Source of the DNA: Cupriavidus lacunae
GTDB lineage: Bacteria > Pseudomonadota > Gammaproteobacteria > Burkholderiales > Burkholderiaceae
Assembly: GCF_003353055.1 (NCBI RefSeq)
Contig: NZ_QKWJ01000083.1
Coordinates: forward strand, 420-32,433
Length of the DNA stretch: 32,014 bases
Direction of reading: 5' to 3'
Shown here: positions 23,874-32,014 of the stretch, in pieces
How the letters are laid out: the number at the start of each line of letters is the position of its first letter
Numbering within the stretch: position 1 is the stretch's first letter
Position numbers and translations under genes: made by a program
Notes under the pieces: generated by a model
The model's database searches: none
What the model saw: only the letters and a program-made list of their open reading frames with translations
What the model was told of the DNA's origin: nothing

Positions 23874-26192
23874 ATGGCGCCAGCTAGCGGCGCACTGCCC
23901 CTCGCCGAGGCCGACACGGCAGCCGCCGGCGCCGTGACGCCATCCGCCCAGCCGGTCATCCGGATCGCGCTGGACACGCCCGCCGACGACTGCTTCGACT
24001 ATCTCGCCACCCCCGACGTCGCGCCAGGCGACCTGGTCGTGGTGCCGTTCGGCCGCCGCAGCATGGTCGGGGTGGCGGTGGAATATGCGGAAGGCTCCGA
24101 CGTACCCGCGGACAAGCTGCGGCCGGTTGCGCAGCTGCTGGACTGGATGCCGCCGCTGCAGCCCGACTGGATCGACCTGGCCGCGTTTGCCGCTCGCTAC
24201 TACCAGCGCCGCCTGGGCGAAGTGATGCTGCCAGCCTTGCCCCCCGCCTTGCGTGAGGCCGAGAGCTGGCCAGGACTGGCCCAGCGTGCCCGCACCGACG
24301 AATACCGCCTGTTGCCTGGCCATGCCGAGGCCTTGCTGGCGGCCGTGCCGCCCCGCGCACGCAGCGTGCGCGCCCTGGCGCAGGCGCTGGCCGAGCGCGC
24401 CGCCGCAGGCGAACCGCTGGCCCTGGCCGACGCCCGCGTGCTCTGTGCGGCGGCCCCGTCGCGGCTGGCCGAGTGGCAGGCCGCCGGCTGGGTCGAGGCC
24501 AGCCGCACCGCGCGCACCCTGCTGCCGACCGACCCCGCGCAGCCGCCATCCTCCGCGCCGCCGTTGCATGAAGAACAGCGTGCCGCGGTGCAGGCCATTG
24601 CCGAGGCCGAAGGCTTTGCCCCGTTCCTGCTGCACGGGGTCACCGGCAGCGGCAAGACCGAGGTCTACCTGCATGCGATGCAGGCGGTGCTGGAGCGCGA
24701 CCCGCAGGCCCAAGTGCTGATGCTGGTGCCTGAAATCAACCTGACCCCGCAACTGCAGGCCCGCATCGCGGCGCGCTTCCCGCACCTGCCGCTGGCGGTG
24801 CTGCACAGCGGCCTGGCCGACCAGGAGCGCAGCCTGCAGTGGCTGGCCGCCCATCGCGGCGAGGCCCGCATCGTGCTGGGCACGCGCATGGCGGTGATGG
24901 CCTCGCTGCCGGCGCTGGCGCTGATCGTGGTCGACGAGGAGCATGACACGTCATACAAGCAGCAGGAAGGGCTGCGCTATTCCGCGCGCGACCTGGCGGT
25001 ATGGCGCGCCAAGCAGCGCGACATTGCGGTGGTGCTGGGCTCGGCCACGCCGTCGATGGAGACCTGGTGGCGGGCCGGGCAGGGCACTTACCGCAAGCTG
25101 GTGCTGCGCGAGCGCGCCCAGGCCGACGCGACCCTGCCGACGGTGCGGCTGGTCGACCTGAACCACGAGCGCCAGCGTCAGCGCGCGCTGTACGAAGGGC
25201 TGTCGGTGCCGCTGCTGGAAGCCATCGACGCCCGCCTGGCGCGTGGCGAGCAGAGCCTGCTGTTCCTGAATCGCCGCGGCTACGCGCCGGTGATCGCCTG
25301 CGACAGCTGCGGCTGGCTGTCGGGCTGCCCGCGCTGCTCGGCGTACCTGGTGCTGCACCGGCCCGAGCGGCGCCTGCGTTGCCACCACTGCGGCCTCGAG
25401 GCGCCGGTGCCGCACCACTGCCCGGACTGCGGCAATGTCGATATCGCGCCGCTGGGGCGCGGCACGCAGCGTATCGAAGAGGCGCTGGCGGCGCGCTTCC
25501 CACAGGCCCGCATCGCGCGTATCGACGCGGATTCCACGCGCCGCAAGGGCAGCGCGCAGGCCATGTTCGACGAGGTCCATGCCGGCGAAGTCGACATCCT
25601 GGTGGGCACGCAGATGGTGGCCAAGGGGCATGACTTCCAGCGCGTGACGCTGGTCGGCATCGTCCATCCTGACGCGGCCATGTTCAGCCACGACTTCCGC
25701 GCCGCCGAGCACCTGTTTGCCTCGCTGATGCAGGTGGCCGGGCGGGCAGGGCGGGCCGGCCTGCCGGGCGAGGTGCTGATCCAGACCCGCTATCCGGACA
25801 CCCCGGCATTGCAGGCGCTGACGCGCCACGACTATGATGGATTCGCGGCCAGCCAGTTGCGCGAGCGGCGCCAGGCCGGGTTGCCCCCGTTCTGCTTCCA
25901 GGTGCTGGTAACCGCCGAGCACGGGCAGCTGGAGCGGGCGCTGCAGTTCCTGGAAGTGGCACGCCGACACGCCGAAACCTGCGAGCTGGCGGCCGAGGTG
26001 CAACTGCACGACCCGGTGCCGATGTCGATGGTGCGCGTCTTCAACCGGGAGCGTGCGCAGATGTTGGTGGAGGCCACCTCGCGCCCGGTATTGCAGCGCT
26101 TTGTGGCTGAGTGGGTACGGACTTTCGCAGAGGTGGGAACGCAAGCAAAAGGGGTGCGCTGGCAGCTTGAGATCGATCCGTTGCGGATCTGA
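23874..26192 (+). CDS. priA: Primosomal replication restart helicase PriA
   Basis: PriA recognises stalled forks and reloads the replicative helicase. The 772-residue protein has an N-terminal DNA-binding domain (to about residue 220), preceded by about 25 extra residues. Helicase motifs follow: Walker A GVTGSGKTE (255-263) and DEEH (354-357). The zinc-binding module has eight cysteines from C476 to about 520 in the pairs CDSC, CPRC, CHHC and CPDC. Helicase motifs V and VI follow (VGTQMVAKGHDF, QVAGRAGRAG). AGGAAGGG lies before the ATG. It stands alone between the AT-rich region and putA. Confidence 0.97.
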   Translation: MAPASGALPLAEADTAAAGAVTPSAQPVIRIALDTPADDCFDYLATPDVAPGDLVVVPFGRRSMVGVAVEYAEGSDVPADKLRPVAQLLDWMPPLQPDWIDLAAFAARYYQRRLGEVMLPALPPALREAESWPGLAQRARTDEYRLLPGHAEALLAAVPPRARSVRALAQALAERAAAGEPLALADARVLCAAAPSRLAEWQAAGWVEASRTARTLLPTDPAQPPSSAPPLHEEQRAAVQAIAEAEGFAPFLLHGVTGSGKTEVYLHAMQAVLERDPQAQVLMLVPEINLTPQLQARIAARFPHLPLAVLHSGLADQERSLQWLAAHRGEARIVLGTRMAVMASLPALALIVVDEEHDTSYKQQEGLRYSARDLAVWRAKQRDIAVVLGSATPSMETWWRAGQGTYRKLVLRERAQADATLPTVRLVDLNHERQRQRALYEGLSVPLLEAIDARLARGEQSLLFLNRRGYAPVIACDSCGWLSGCPRCSAYLVLHRPERRLRCHHCGLEAPVPHHCPDCGNVDIAPLGRGTQRIEEALAARFPQARIARIDADSTRRKGSAQAMFDEVHAGEVDILVGTQMVAKGHDFQRVTLVGIVHPDAAMFSHDFRAAEHLFASLMQVAGRAGRAGLPGEVLIQTRYPDTPALQALTRHDYDGFAASQLRERRQAGLPPFCFQVLVTAEHGQLERALQFLEVARRHAETCELAAEVQLHDPVPMSMVRVFNRERAQMLVEATSRPVLQRFVAEWVRTFAEVGTQAKGVRWQLEIDPLRI

Positions 26193-26216
26193 GCCGGCCG
26201 GTGCGGCGGCGGGAGG

Positions 26217-26262
26217 TGCAACCCTGGCATTAGGGTTTTCGATAGGGTTGCACTAGGTTGCA
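26217..26262. promoter_or_regulatory. Three GTTGCA motifs, predicted PutA operator
   Basis: The motif bound by the ribbon-helix-helix domain of E. coli PutA is GTTGCA. Here it occurs at 26247-26252 and 26257-26262, one helical turn apart, and inverted (TGCAAC) at 26217-26222. All three are within 170 bases of the putA start. The operator-contacting residues T5, G7 and K9 of PutA are conserved in the adjacent gene, which supports autogenous repression without proline. Confidence 0.75.
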
Positions 26263-26287
26263 CCTTGGTGATTTTCGGGAGTAAGAT
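26258..26287 (+). promoter_or_regulatory. Candidate putA promoter overlapping the operator
   Basis: TTGCAC (26258-26263) and TAAGAT (26282-26287) are separated by 18 bases. Both are weak matches, but the -35 would lie on the third GTTGCA motif, as expected for a repressed promoter. Confidence 0.35.
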
Positions 26288-26386
26288 CGCGCCAGCTCAC
26301 AGGCTGCGGCCGGTCGCTCGCCCGTGCCCGTCGGCACGGACGAGGTAGCACCGGCGGCGGCTCCAGTCTTTCGGAGAATTGCCCGC

Positions 26387-29300
26387 ATGGCCACCACCAC
26401 TCTCGGCGTCAAGCTCGACGACGCCTCGCGCGACCGCCTCAAGCGCGTTGCCCAATCGATCGACCGCACGCCGCACTGGCTGATCAAGCAGGCCATCTTC
26501 AGCTACCTCGAGCAGATCGAGCGCGGCCACCTGCCGTACGAGACTGGCGCTGCCGGCAGCGCCGACGCGGATAGTGCGGATGGTGCCGAGCCTGTCCATG
26601 GCGATGCCGCGCCGCAGCCGTTCCTGGAATTCGCCCAGAGCATCCAGCCGCAGTCGGTGCTGCGCGCCGCCATTACCTCTGCCTATCGCCGTCCCGAGAC
26701 CGATTGCGTGCCGGTGCTGCTGGAGCAGGCGCGCCTGCCGCAGCAGCAGGCCGAGGCCGCCATCAAGATGGCCAAGACGCTGGCCACGCGGCTGCGCGAG
26801 CAGAAGGTCGGCACCGGCCGTGAAGGCCTGGTGCAGGGGCTGATCCAGGAATTTTCGCTGTCGTCGCAGGAAGGCGTGGCGCTGATGTGCCTGGCCGAGG
26901 CCCTGCTGCGCATCCCCGACAAGGCCACCCGCGACGCCCTGATCCGCGACAAGATCAGCGGCGCCAACTGGCAGTCGCACCTGGGGCAGAGCCCGTCACT
27001 GTTCGTCAACGCCGCAACCTGGGGCCTGCTGCTGACCGGCAAGCTGGTCGCCACCCATACCGAATCAGGCCTGACCAAGGCGCTCACGCGCATCATCGGC
27101 AAGGGCGGCGAGCCGCTGATCCGCAAGGGCGTGGACATGGCCATGCGCCTGATGGGCGAGCAGTTCGTCACCGGCGAGACCATTTCCGAGGCACTGGCCA
27201 ACGCGCGCAAGTACGAGGCCGAGGGCTTCCGCTACTCCTACGACATGCTGGGCGAGGCGGCCATGACCGAGGCCGATGCCGCCCGCTACCTGGCCTCGTA
27301 CGAGCAGGCCATCCATGCCATTGGCCAGGCCTCGCGCGGGCGCGGCATCTACGAAGGCCCGGGCATCTCGATCAAGCTGTCGGCGCTGCACCCGCGCTAC
27401 AGCCGCGCGCAGCATGAGCGCGTGGTGGGCGAGCTGTACGAGCGCCTGAAGTCACTGACGCTGCTGGCGCGCCAGTACGACATCGGCATCAATATCGACG
27501 CGGAGGAAGCCGACCGCCTGGAGATCTCGCTCGACCTGCTCGAGCGCCTGTGCTTCGAGCCCGAGCTGGCCGGCTGGAACGGCATCGGCTTCGTGGTGCA
27601 GGGCTACCAGAAGCGCTGCCCGTTCGTGATCGACTACCTGATCGACCTGGCCCGCCGCAGCCGCCACCGCCTGATGATCCGCCTGGTCAAGGGCGCCTAC
27701 TGGGACAGCGAGATCAAGCGCGCCCAGGTCGAGGGCCTGGAGGGCTACCCGGTCTATACGCGCAAGGTCTACACCGATGTGTCGTACATTGCCTGCGCGC
27801 GCAAGCTACTGTCGGTGCCGGACGCGATCTACCCGCAGTTCGCCACGCACAACGCGCATACGCTGTCGGCCATCTACCAGATCGCCGGCCACAGCTACTA
27901 TCCCGGCCAGTATGAGTTCCAGTGCCTGCACGGCATGGGCGAGCCGCTGTACGACCAGGTGGTGGGGCCCACCGCCGACGGCAAGTTCAACCGGCCGTGC
28001 CGCATCTACGCGCCGGTCGGCACGCATGAAACGCTGCTGGCCTACCTGGTGCGCCGCCTGCTGGAGAACGGCGCCAATACCTCGTTCGTGAACCGCATTG
28101 CCGACGACACCATCTCGCTGGACGAGCTGGTGGCCGACCCGGTCGCCGTGGTCGAGGCCATGCACCGTGACGAAGGCGGGCTGGGCCTGCCGCACCCGCG
28201 CATTCCGTCGCCGCGCACGCTGTATGGCAAGAGCCGACCCAACTCGGCCGGCATCGACCTGGCCAACGAGCACCGCCTGGCGTCGCTGTCGTCGGCGCTG
28301 CTGGCCGGCACCAGCGAGCGCTTCGTGGCCGAGCCGATGCTGGGCGCCGAGTTGCCGCGCGCCGCTGACGCCATCACCACCCCGGTGCTGAATCCGGCCG
28401 ACCACCGCGACGTAGTGGGACAGGTCACCGAGGCCAGCCAGGCAGACGTCGACGCCGCGCTGCAGGCCGCCATCAACGCCGCGCCGATCTGGCAGGCAAC
28501 GCCGCCGGACGTGCGCGCTGCCGCGCTGGAACGCGCCGCCGACCTGATGGAAGCCCAGATGCAGTCGCTGATGGGCATCATCATGCGCGAGGCCGGCAAG
28601 ACCTTCTCCAACGCCATCGCCGAAGTGCGCGAGGCCGTGGACTTCCTGCGCTACTACGCCGCCGAGATCCGCCGCAGCTTCGATAACGAGACCCACCGCC
28701 CGCTGGGCCCGGTAGTCTGCATCAGCCCGTGGAACTTCCCGCTGGCGATCTTCACCGGCCAGGTGGCCGCGGCGCTGGCCGCCGGCAACCCGGTGCTGGC
28801 CAAGCCCGCCGAGCAGACCCCGCTGATCGCCGCCGCCGCCGTGCGCCTGCTGCGCGAAGCGGGCGTGCCGGCCGGCGCGGTGCAACTGCTGCCAGGCCGC
28901 GGCGAGACCGTGGGCGCCGCGCTGGTGGGGGACGCCCGCGTCAAGGGCGTGATGTTCACCGGCTCGACCGAAGTCGCACGCATCCTGCAGCGCAACGTGG
29001 CGGGGCGCCTGGATACGGCCGGCCGCCCGATCCCGCTGATCGCCGAGACCGGCGGCCAGAACGCGATGATCGTCGATTCGTCGGCGCTGGCCGAGCAGGT
29101 GGTCGGCGACGTGGTCAACTCCGCCTTCGACTCGGCCGGCCAGCGCTGCTCGGCGCTGCGCGTGCTGTGCCTGCAGGAAGACGTGGCCGACCGCGTGCTG
29201 GAAATGCTCAAGGGCGCCATGGAGGAACTGAACATGGCCAACCCTGACCGCTTGTCGACCGACGTCGGCCCGGTGATCGACGACGAAGCGCGCGGCAATA

Positions 29301-30364
29301 TCGTGCGCCATATCGACGCCATGCGCGCCAAGGGCCGCAGTGTCCACCAGGCCGTCCCCAATGCCGCGCAGGGTGCCAGCTGCCGCAACGGCACCTTCGT
29401 GTCGCCGACGCTGATCGAGCTGGACAGCATCGAGGAACTCACGCGCGAGGTGTTCGGCCCGGTGCTGCACGTGGTGCGCTACCCGCGCGCGGCGCTCGAC
29501 ACCCTGGTCAGCCAGATCAATGGCACCGGCTACGGCCTGACGCTGGGCATCCATACCCGCATCGACGAGACCATCTCGCAAATCGTCAGCCGTGCCCATG
29601 TGGGTAACCTGTACGTGAACCGCAATATCGTCGGCGCCGTGGTCGGGGTGCAGCCGTTCGGCGGCGAATCGCTGTCGGGCACCGGCCCCAAGGCGGGCGG
29701 CCCGCTCTACCTGCACCGGCTGCTGTCGGTCTGCCCGCAGGACGCGGTGGCGCGCAGCGTGCGCGCGGCCGATGCCGCGGGTGGTGCCGAAGCCGTGGGC
29801 CCGGACGATGACGCTGCGCGCGCCACGGAGGCTTTCCGCACCTGGGCGCGCGCCGAACTGCCGGAAGTGGCCGCCGCCTGCGAGCGCTTTGCCGAAGCCT
29901 CGCCCTCAGGCCTGGCGGTGACGCTGGCCGGCCCCACCGGCGAGCGCAACACCTACACCCTGCTGCCGCGCGAGCGCGTGCTGTGCCTGGCCGCGCAGGA
30001 GGCCGACCTGGCCCTGCAGCTGGGCGCCGTGCTGACCGTCGGCGCCGAGGCGGTATGGCTGGAAAACCCTGTCAGCCGGGGGCTGTTTGCGCGCCTGCCT
30101 AAGGGCGTACAATCGCGCGTCCGCATGGTGGCCGACTGGACCGCGGCGGACACGGCGATCGATGCGGTGCTGCACCACGGCGATTCCGACCAGTTGCGCA
30201 CGGTGTGCGAACAGGTGGCCGCGCGCCCCGGTCCGATCATCGGCGTGCAGGGCCTGACGCAGGGTGAACCGAATATCGCGCTCGACCGTTTGCTGATCGA
30301 GCGCTCGCTCTCGGTCAACACCGCGGCCGCGGGCGGCAATGCCAGTTTGATGACGATCGGCTGA
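26387..30364 (+). CDS. putA: Trifunctional PutA: transcriptional repressor, proline dehydrogenase and L-glutamate gamma-semialdehyde dehydrogenase
   Basis: PutA oxidises proline to glutamate in two steps (FAD, then NAD), channels the intermediate, and represses its own gene. The 1325-residue length is close to the 1320 of E. coli. Residues 1-50 are a ribbon-helix-helix domain (TTTLGVKLDDASRDRL; DRTPHWLIKQAIFSYLEQ) with T5, G7 and K9. The PRODH barrel spans roughly 250-580, with RLVKGAYWD (432-440), EFQCLHGMGE (510-519) and the RRLLENGANTSF region near 555. The aldehyde dehydrogenase has FTGSTEVA (857-864) and catalytic C921 in GQRCS. A C-terminal domain follows. I choose the ATG at 26387, with GGAG 10 bases upstream, because it aligns with the E. 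coli start. No putP transporter is next to it. Confidence 0.97.
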   Translation: MATTTLGVKLDDASRDRLKRVAQSIDRTPHWLIKQAIFSYLEQIERGHLPYETGAAGSADADSADGAEPVHGDAAPQPFLEFAQSIQPQSVLRAAITSAYRRPETDCVPVLLEQARLPQQQAEAAIKMAKTLATRLREQKVGTGREGLVQGLIQEFSLSSQEGVALMCLAEALLRIPDKATRDALIRDKISGANWQSHLGQSPSLFVNAATWGLLLTGKLVATHTESGLTKALTRIIGKGGEPLIRKGVDMAMRLMGEQFVTGETISEALANARKYEAEGFRYSYDMLGEAAMTEADAARYLASYEQAIHAIGQASRGRGIYEGPGISIKLSALHPRYSRAQHERVVGELYERLKSLTLLARQYDIGINIDAEEADRLEISLDLLERLCFEPELAGWNGIGFVVQGYQKRCPFVIDYLIDLARRSRHRLMIRLVKGAYWDSEIKRAQVEGLEGYPVYTRKVYTDVSYIACARKLLSVPDAIYPQFATHNAHTLSAIYQIAGHSYYPGQYEFQCLHGMGEPLYDQVVGPTADGKFNRPCRIYAPVGTHETLLAYLVRRLLENGANTSFVNRIADDTISLDELVADPVAVVEAMHRDEGGLGLPHPRIPSPRTLYGKSRPNSAGIDLANEHRLASLSSALLAGTSERFVAEPMLGAELPRAADAITTPVLNPADHRDVVGQVTEASQADVDAALQAAINAAPIWQATPPDVRAAALERAADLMEAQMQSLMGIIMREAGKTFSNAIAEVREAVDFLRYYAAEIRRSFDNETHRPLGPVVCISPWNFPLAIFTGQVAAALAAGNPVLAKPAEQTPLIAAAAVRLLREAGVPAGAVQLLPGRGETVGAALVGDARVKGVMFTGSTEVARILQRNVAGRLDTAGRPIPLIAETGGQNAMIVDSSALAEQVVGDVVNSAFDSAGQRCSALRVLCLQEDVADRVLEMLKGAMEELNMANPDRLSTDVGPVIDDEARGNIVRHIDAMRAKGRSVHQAVPNAAQGASCRNGTFVSPTLIELDSIEELTREVFGPVLHVVRYPRAALDTLVSQINGTGYGLTLGIHTRIDETISQIVSRAHVGNLYVNRNIVGAVVGVQPFGGESLSGTGPKAGGPLYLHRLLSVCPQDAVARSVRAADAAGGAEAVGPDDDAARATEAFRTWARAELPEVAAACERFAEASPSGLAVTLAGPTGERNTYTLLPRERVLCLAAQEADLALQLGAVLTVGAEAVWLENPVSRGLFARLPKGVQSRVRMVADWTAADTAIDAVLHHGDSDQLRTVCEQVAARPGPIIGVQGLTQGEPNIALDRLLIERSLSVNTAAAGGNASLMTIG

Positions 30365-30519
30365 GGCAACCCTCGGACGTCGTCATGTCGAAGCGCGCGG
30401 CGGCGGCGGTGATCCCGCCCCGTTGCGCACAGGAAGCAAGGCGCGGCACTGCCAGGCTGCGCCGCCATAACGCCGGCAACGGCACCACATCGGCACCATT
30501 TGGGACCCAAGGAGATCTG

Positions 30520-31671
30520 ATGAGCTCGACATTCCACAAGACGGCAATGACCGTTGCCCTGACCCTGGCCGGCCTGACCGCCGCCTCCGCCGCGTTCGCG
30601 CAGGCCCAGGAAATCAAGCTGGGCTTTGCCGGCCCGATGACCGGCGGCCAGGCGCAGTACGGCAAGGACATGCAGAACGGCATCGTCCTCGCGATCGAGG
30701 ACATGAACGCCACCAAGCCCAAGATCGGCGGCAAGGAAGTCAAGTTCGTGCTGGTCTCCGAAGACGACCAGGCCGACCCGAAGACCGGTTCGGTGGTCGC
30801 GCAGAAGCTGGTCGACAACGGCATCCAGGGCATGCTGGGCCATTTCAACTCGGGCACAACCATCCCGGCGTCGATGGTCTACAACCGCGCCGGCATTCCG
30901 CAGATCGCCATGGCGACGGCACCGGAATACACCAAGCAGGGCTTCAAGACCACCTTCCGCATGATGACCTCCGACACCCAGCAGGGTTCGGTGATCGGCG
31001 CCTTCGTGGTGAAGAAGCTGGGTGCGAAGAACATCGCCATCGTCGATGACCGCACCGCCTACGGCCAGGGCTTGGCCGACGAGTTCGAGAAGGCCGCCAA
31101 GGCCGCCGGCGGCAAGGTCGTGCGCCGCGAGTTCACCAACGACAAGGCGGTGGACTTCAAGGCCGTGCTGACCAACATCAAGCGCAGCAACCCGGACATC
31201 ATCTTCTACGGCGGCGCCGAGACCCAGTCTGCGCCGATGGCCAAGCAGGTCAAGGAACTGGGCATGAAGGCCCCGCTGGTGTCGGGCGAAATGTCCAAGA
31301 CCGACAACTTCCTGAAGCTCGCCGGCCCGGCCGCCGAAGGCACGGTGGTGTCGCTGGCCGGCCTGCCGCTGGACCAGATGCCTGGCGGCGCCAACTACGA
31401 GAAGAGGTACGAGAAGCGGTTCGGCTCGAAGGTGCAGACCTACTCGCCGTACGCCTATGACGGCGCCACCGCGATGATGACCGCCATGGTCAAGGCTGGT
31501 TCGACCGATCCGGTGCGTTACCTGCCGGTGCTGGCTGCTACCAATATGCAGGGCGTGACTACCAAGACGCTGGCGTATGACGCGCGTGGTGATCTGAAGG
31601 ATGGTGGTATCACTGTCTATAAGGTGGTGGGTGGTAAGTGGACGGTGCTGGAGACGGTTGGCGGGAAGTAA
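30520..31671 (+). CDS. livJ: Branched-chain amino acid ABC transporter periplasmic binding protein (LivJ/LivK type)
   Basis: This 383-residue protein captures the amino acid in the periplasm for a LIV/HAAT importer. The signal peptide has K7, a hydrophobic core (AMTVALTLAGLTAA) and a site after AFA at residue 27. The mature protein begins with EIKLGFAGPMTGGQAQYGKD, the usual type 1 binding fold start. GMLGHFNSGTTIPAS and VDDRTAYGQGLADEFEK carry ligand and hinge residues. AAGGAGAT gives a strong ribosome binding site, so I reject the 45-codon upstream extension. It is monocistronic, with its own terminator, and no permease follows. The livH-livMG-livF genes at 601-4259 are the only partners in the window, 26 kb away. 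Confidence 0.95.
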   Translation: MSSTFHKTAMTVALTLAGLTAASAAFAQAQEIKLGFAGPMTGGQAQYGKDMQNGIVLAIEDMNATKPKIGGKEVKFVLVSEDDQADPKTGSVVAQKLVDNGIQGMLGHFNSGTTIPASMVYNRAGIPQIAMATAPEYTKQGFKTTFRMMTSDTQQGSVIGAFVVKKLGAKNIAIVDDRTAYGQGLADEFEKAAKAAGGKVVRREFTNDKAVDFKAVLTNIKRSNPDIIFYGGAETQSAPMAKQVKELGMKAPLVSGEMSKTDNFLKLAGPAAEGTVVSLAGLPLDQMPGGANYEKRYEKRFGSKVQTYSPYAYDGATAMMTAMVKAGSTDPVRYLPVLAATNMQGVTTKTLAYDARGDLKDGGITVYKVVGGKWTVLETVGGK

Positions 31672-31695
31672 GTTGGCTGCTGGTTTTGGTTGTGG

Positions 31696-31722
31696 AAAAC
31701 GCTGCCTTTGGGCGGCGTTTTT
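31696..31722 (+). terminator. Intrinsic terminator of livJ
   Basis: AAAACGCTGCC (31696-31706) pairs with GGCGGCGTTTT (31711-31721) around the loop TTTG with one G-T pair, ending in a T-run. It starts 25 bases after the stop codon. Confidence 0.88.
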
Positions 31723-31753
31723 CCTGTTGGGGCTTTTGTTTGTTGGTTTGGTT

Positions 31754-32014
31754 ATGTAGGTCGGGTTCGATGTTGTTGTAGGTTTAAGCGCCTGGTTCCG
31801 CCCTGCTGGGCGGGTCACTTTTTGTCCGAGCGACAAAAAGTAACCAAAAAACGCGTCGCCTCTGGCGGCTGGCCACCAATTTGTTGGTGGGGGTGGTTCG
31901 AGCGGCGGTGCTTGCCGTTCGATGTGGTGGGTGGTTCGGGCCTGCTACGCACCCTGTCTGTGCCCACATCAACGGACTATTGGACGAACCCGACTTTAGG
32001 CGGTTGGCAGCCTG
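31754..32014 (-). repeat. Dispersed repeat, right copy (inverted; truncated by the window end)
   Basis: The reverse complement of this stretch matches 109-373. The copy begins at ATGTAGGTCGGGTTCGATG and runs off the window at the counterpart of base 109. Compared with the left copy there are scattered substitutions and a different patch around 31919-31942. The internal palindromes are kept. The copy lies 32 bases after the livJ terminator and encodes nothing I can support. Confidence 0.85.
31813..31845. repeat. 14-bp inverted repeat inside the right repeat copy
   Basis: GGTCACTTTTTGTC (31813-31826) and GACAAAAAGTAACC (31832-31845) are reverse complements except for one position, around the loop CGAGC. 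It is the counterpart of the perfect palindrome at 278-310. Confidence 0.88.

Noticed and set aside
27806..29716. A 636-codon minus-strand frame inside putA
   Set aside because: It is a shadow of putA without recognisable domains; high GC removes stop codons.

Overview
The window is about 32 kb of GC-rich chromosome from a beta-proteobacterium of the order Burkholderiales. Gene order (mnmG-rsmG-parA-parB-atpIBEFHAGDC, then hemE-priA-putA), the Bug-family binding protein, the codon bias and the repeat type point to Cupriavidus or close Ralstonia relatives. This placement is from memory of those genomes, not from a search. It is an origin-proximal housekeeping segment. I see no phage, transposase, CRISPR array, tRNA or rRNA.

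Layout. (1) 1-600: a dispersed repeat and the leader of a branched-chain amino acid ABC transporter. (2) 601-4310: livH, a fused livM-livG gene and livF, ending in a terminator. (3) 4311-7482: a short AT-rich spacer, a minus-strand LysR regulator, and a divergent pair encoding a Tat-type Bug/TctC periplasmic binding protein and an N-formylglutamate amidohydrolase-like enzyme. (4) 7483-12106: the ParABS chromosome-partition locus interleaved with tRNA/rRNA modification genes (mnmG, rsmG), with two perfect and one near-perfect parS sites. (5) 12107-20122: the complete F1Fo ATP synthase operon atpIBEFHAGDC, with a good sigma70 promoter, hairpins at several gene junctions, a GGTTTTTT tract before atpE and a strong terminator. 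(6) 20123-23349: a hairpin-rich non-coding stretch, a CoA-binding protein, an HSL-type alpha/beta hydrolase and hemE. (7) 23350-30364: an AT-richer intergenic region with a DnaA box, priA, and a trifunctional putA preceded by three GTTGCA operator motifs. (8) 30365-32014: the periplasmic binding protein of a branched-chain amino acid transporter, its terminator, and a second copy of the window-edge repeat in inverted orientation.

How it works together. ATP synthase, heme synthesis (hemE), replication restart (priA), chromosome segregation (parABS) and proline catabolism (putA) are core functions. The transporter parts look divided: the permease and ATPase genes are at the left edge and a matching binding protein is at the right edge, each next to one copy of the same inverted repeat. 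The observations most worth following are this bracketing repeat pair, the parS site written into the mnmG reading frame, the RNA structures at atp junctions, the hairpin cluster after atpC, and the PutA operators. None amounts to a clearly new system.
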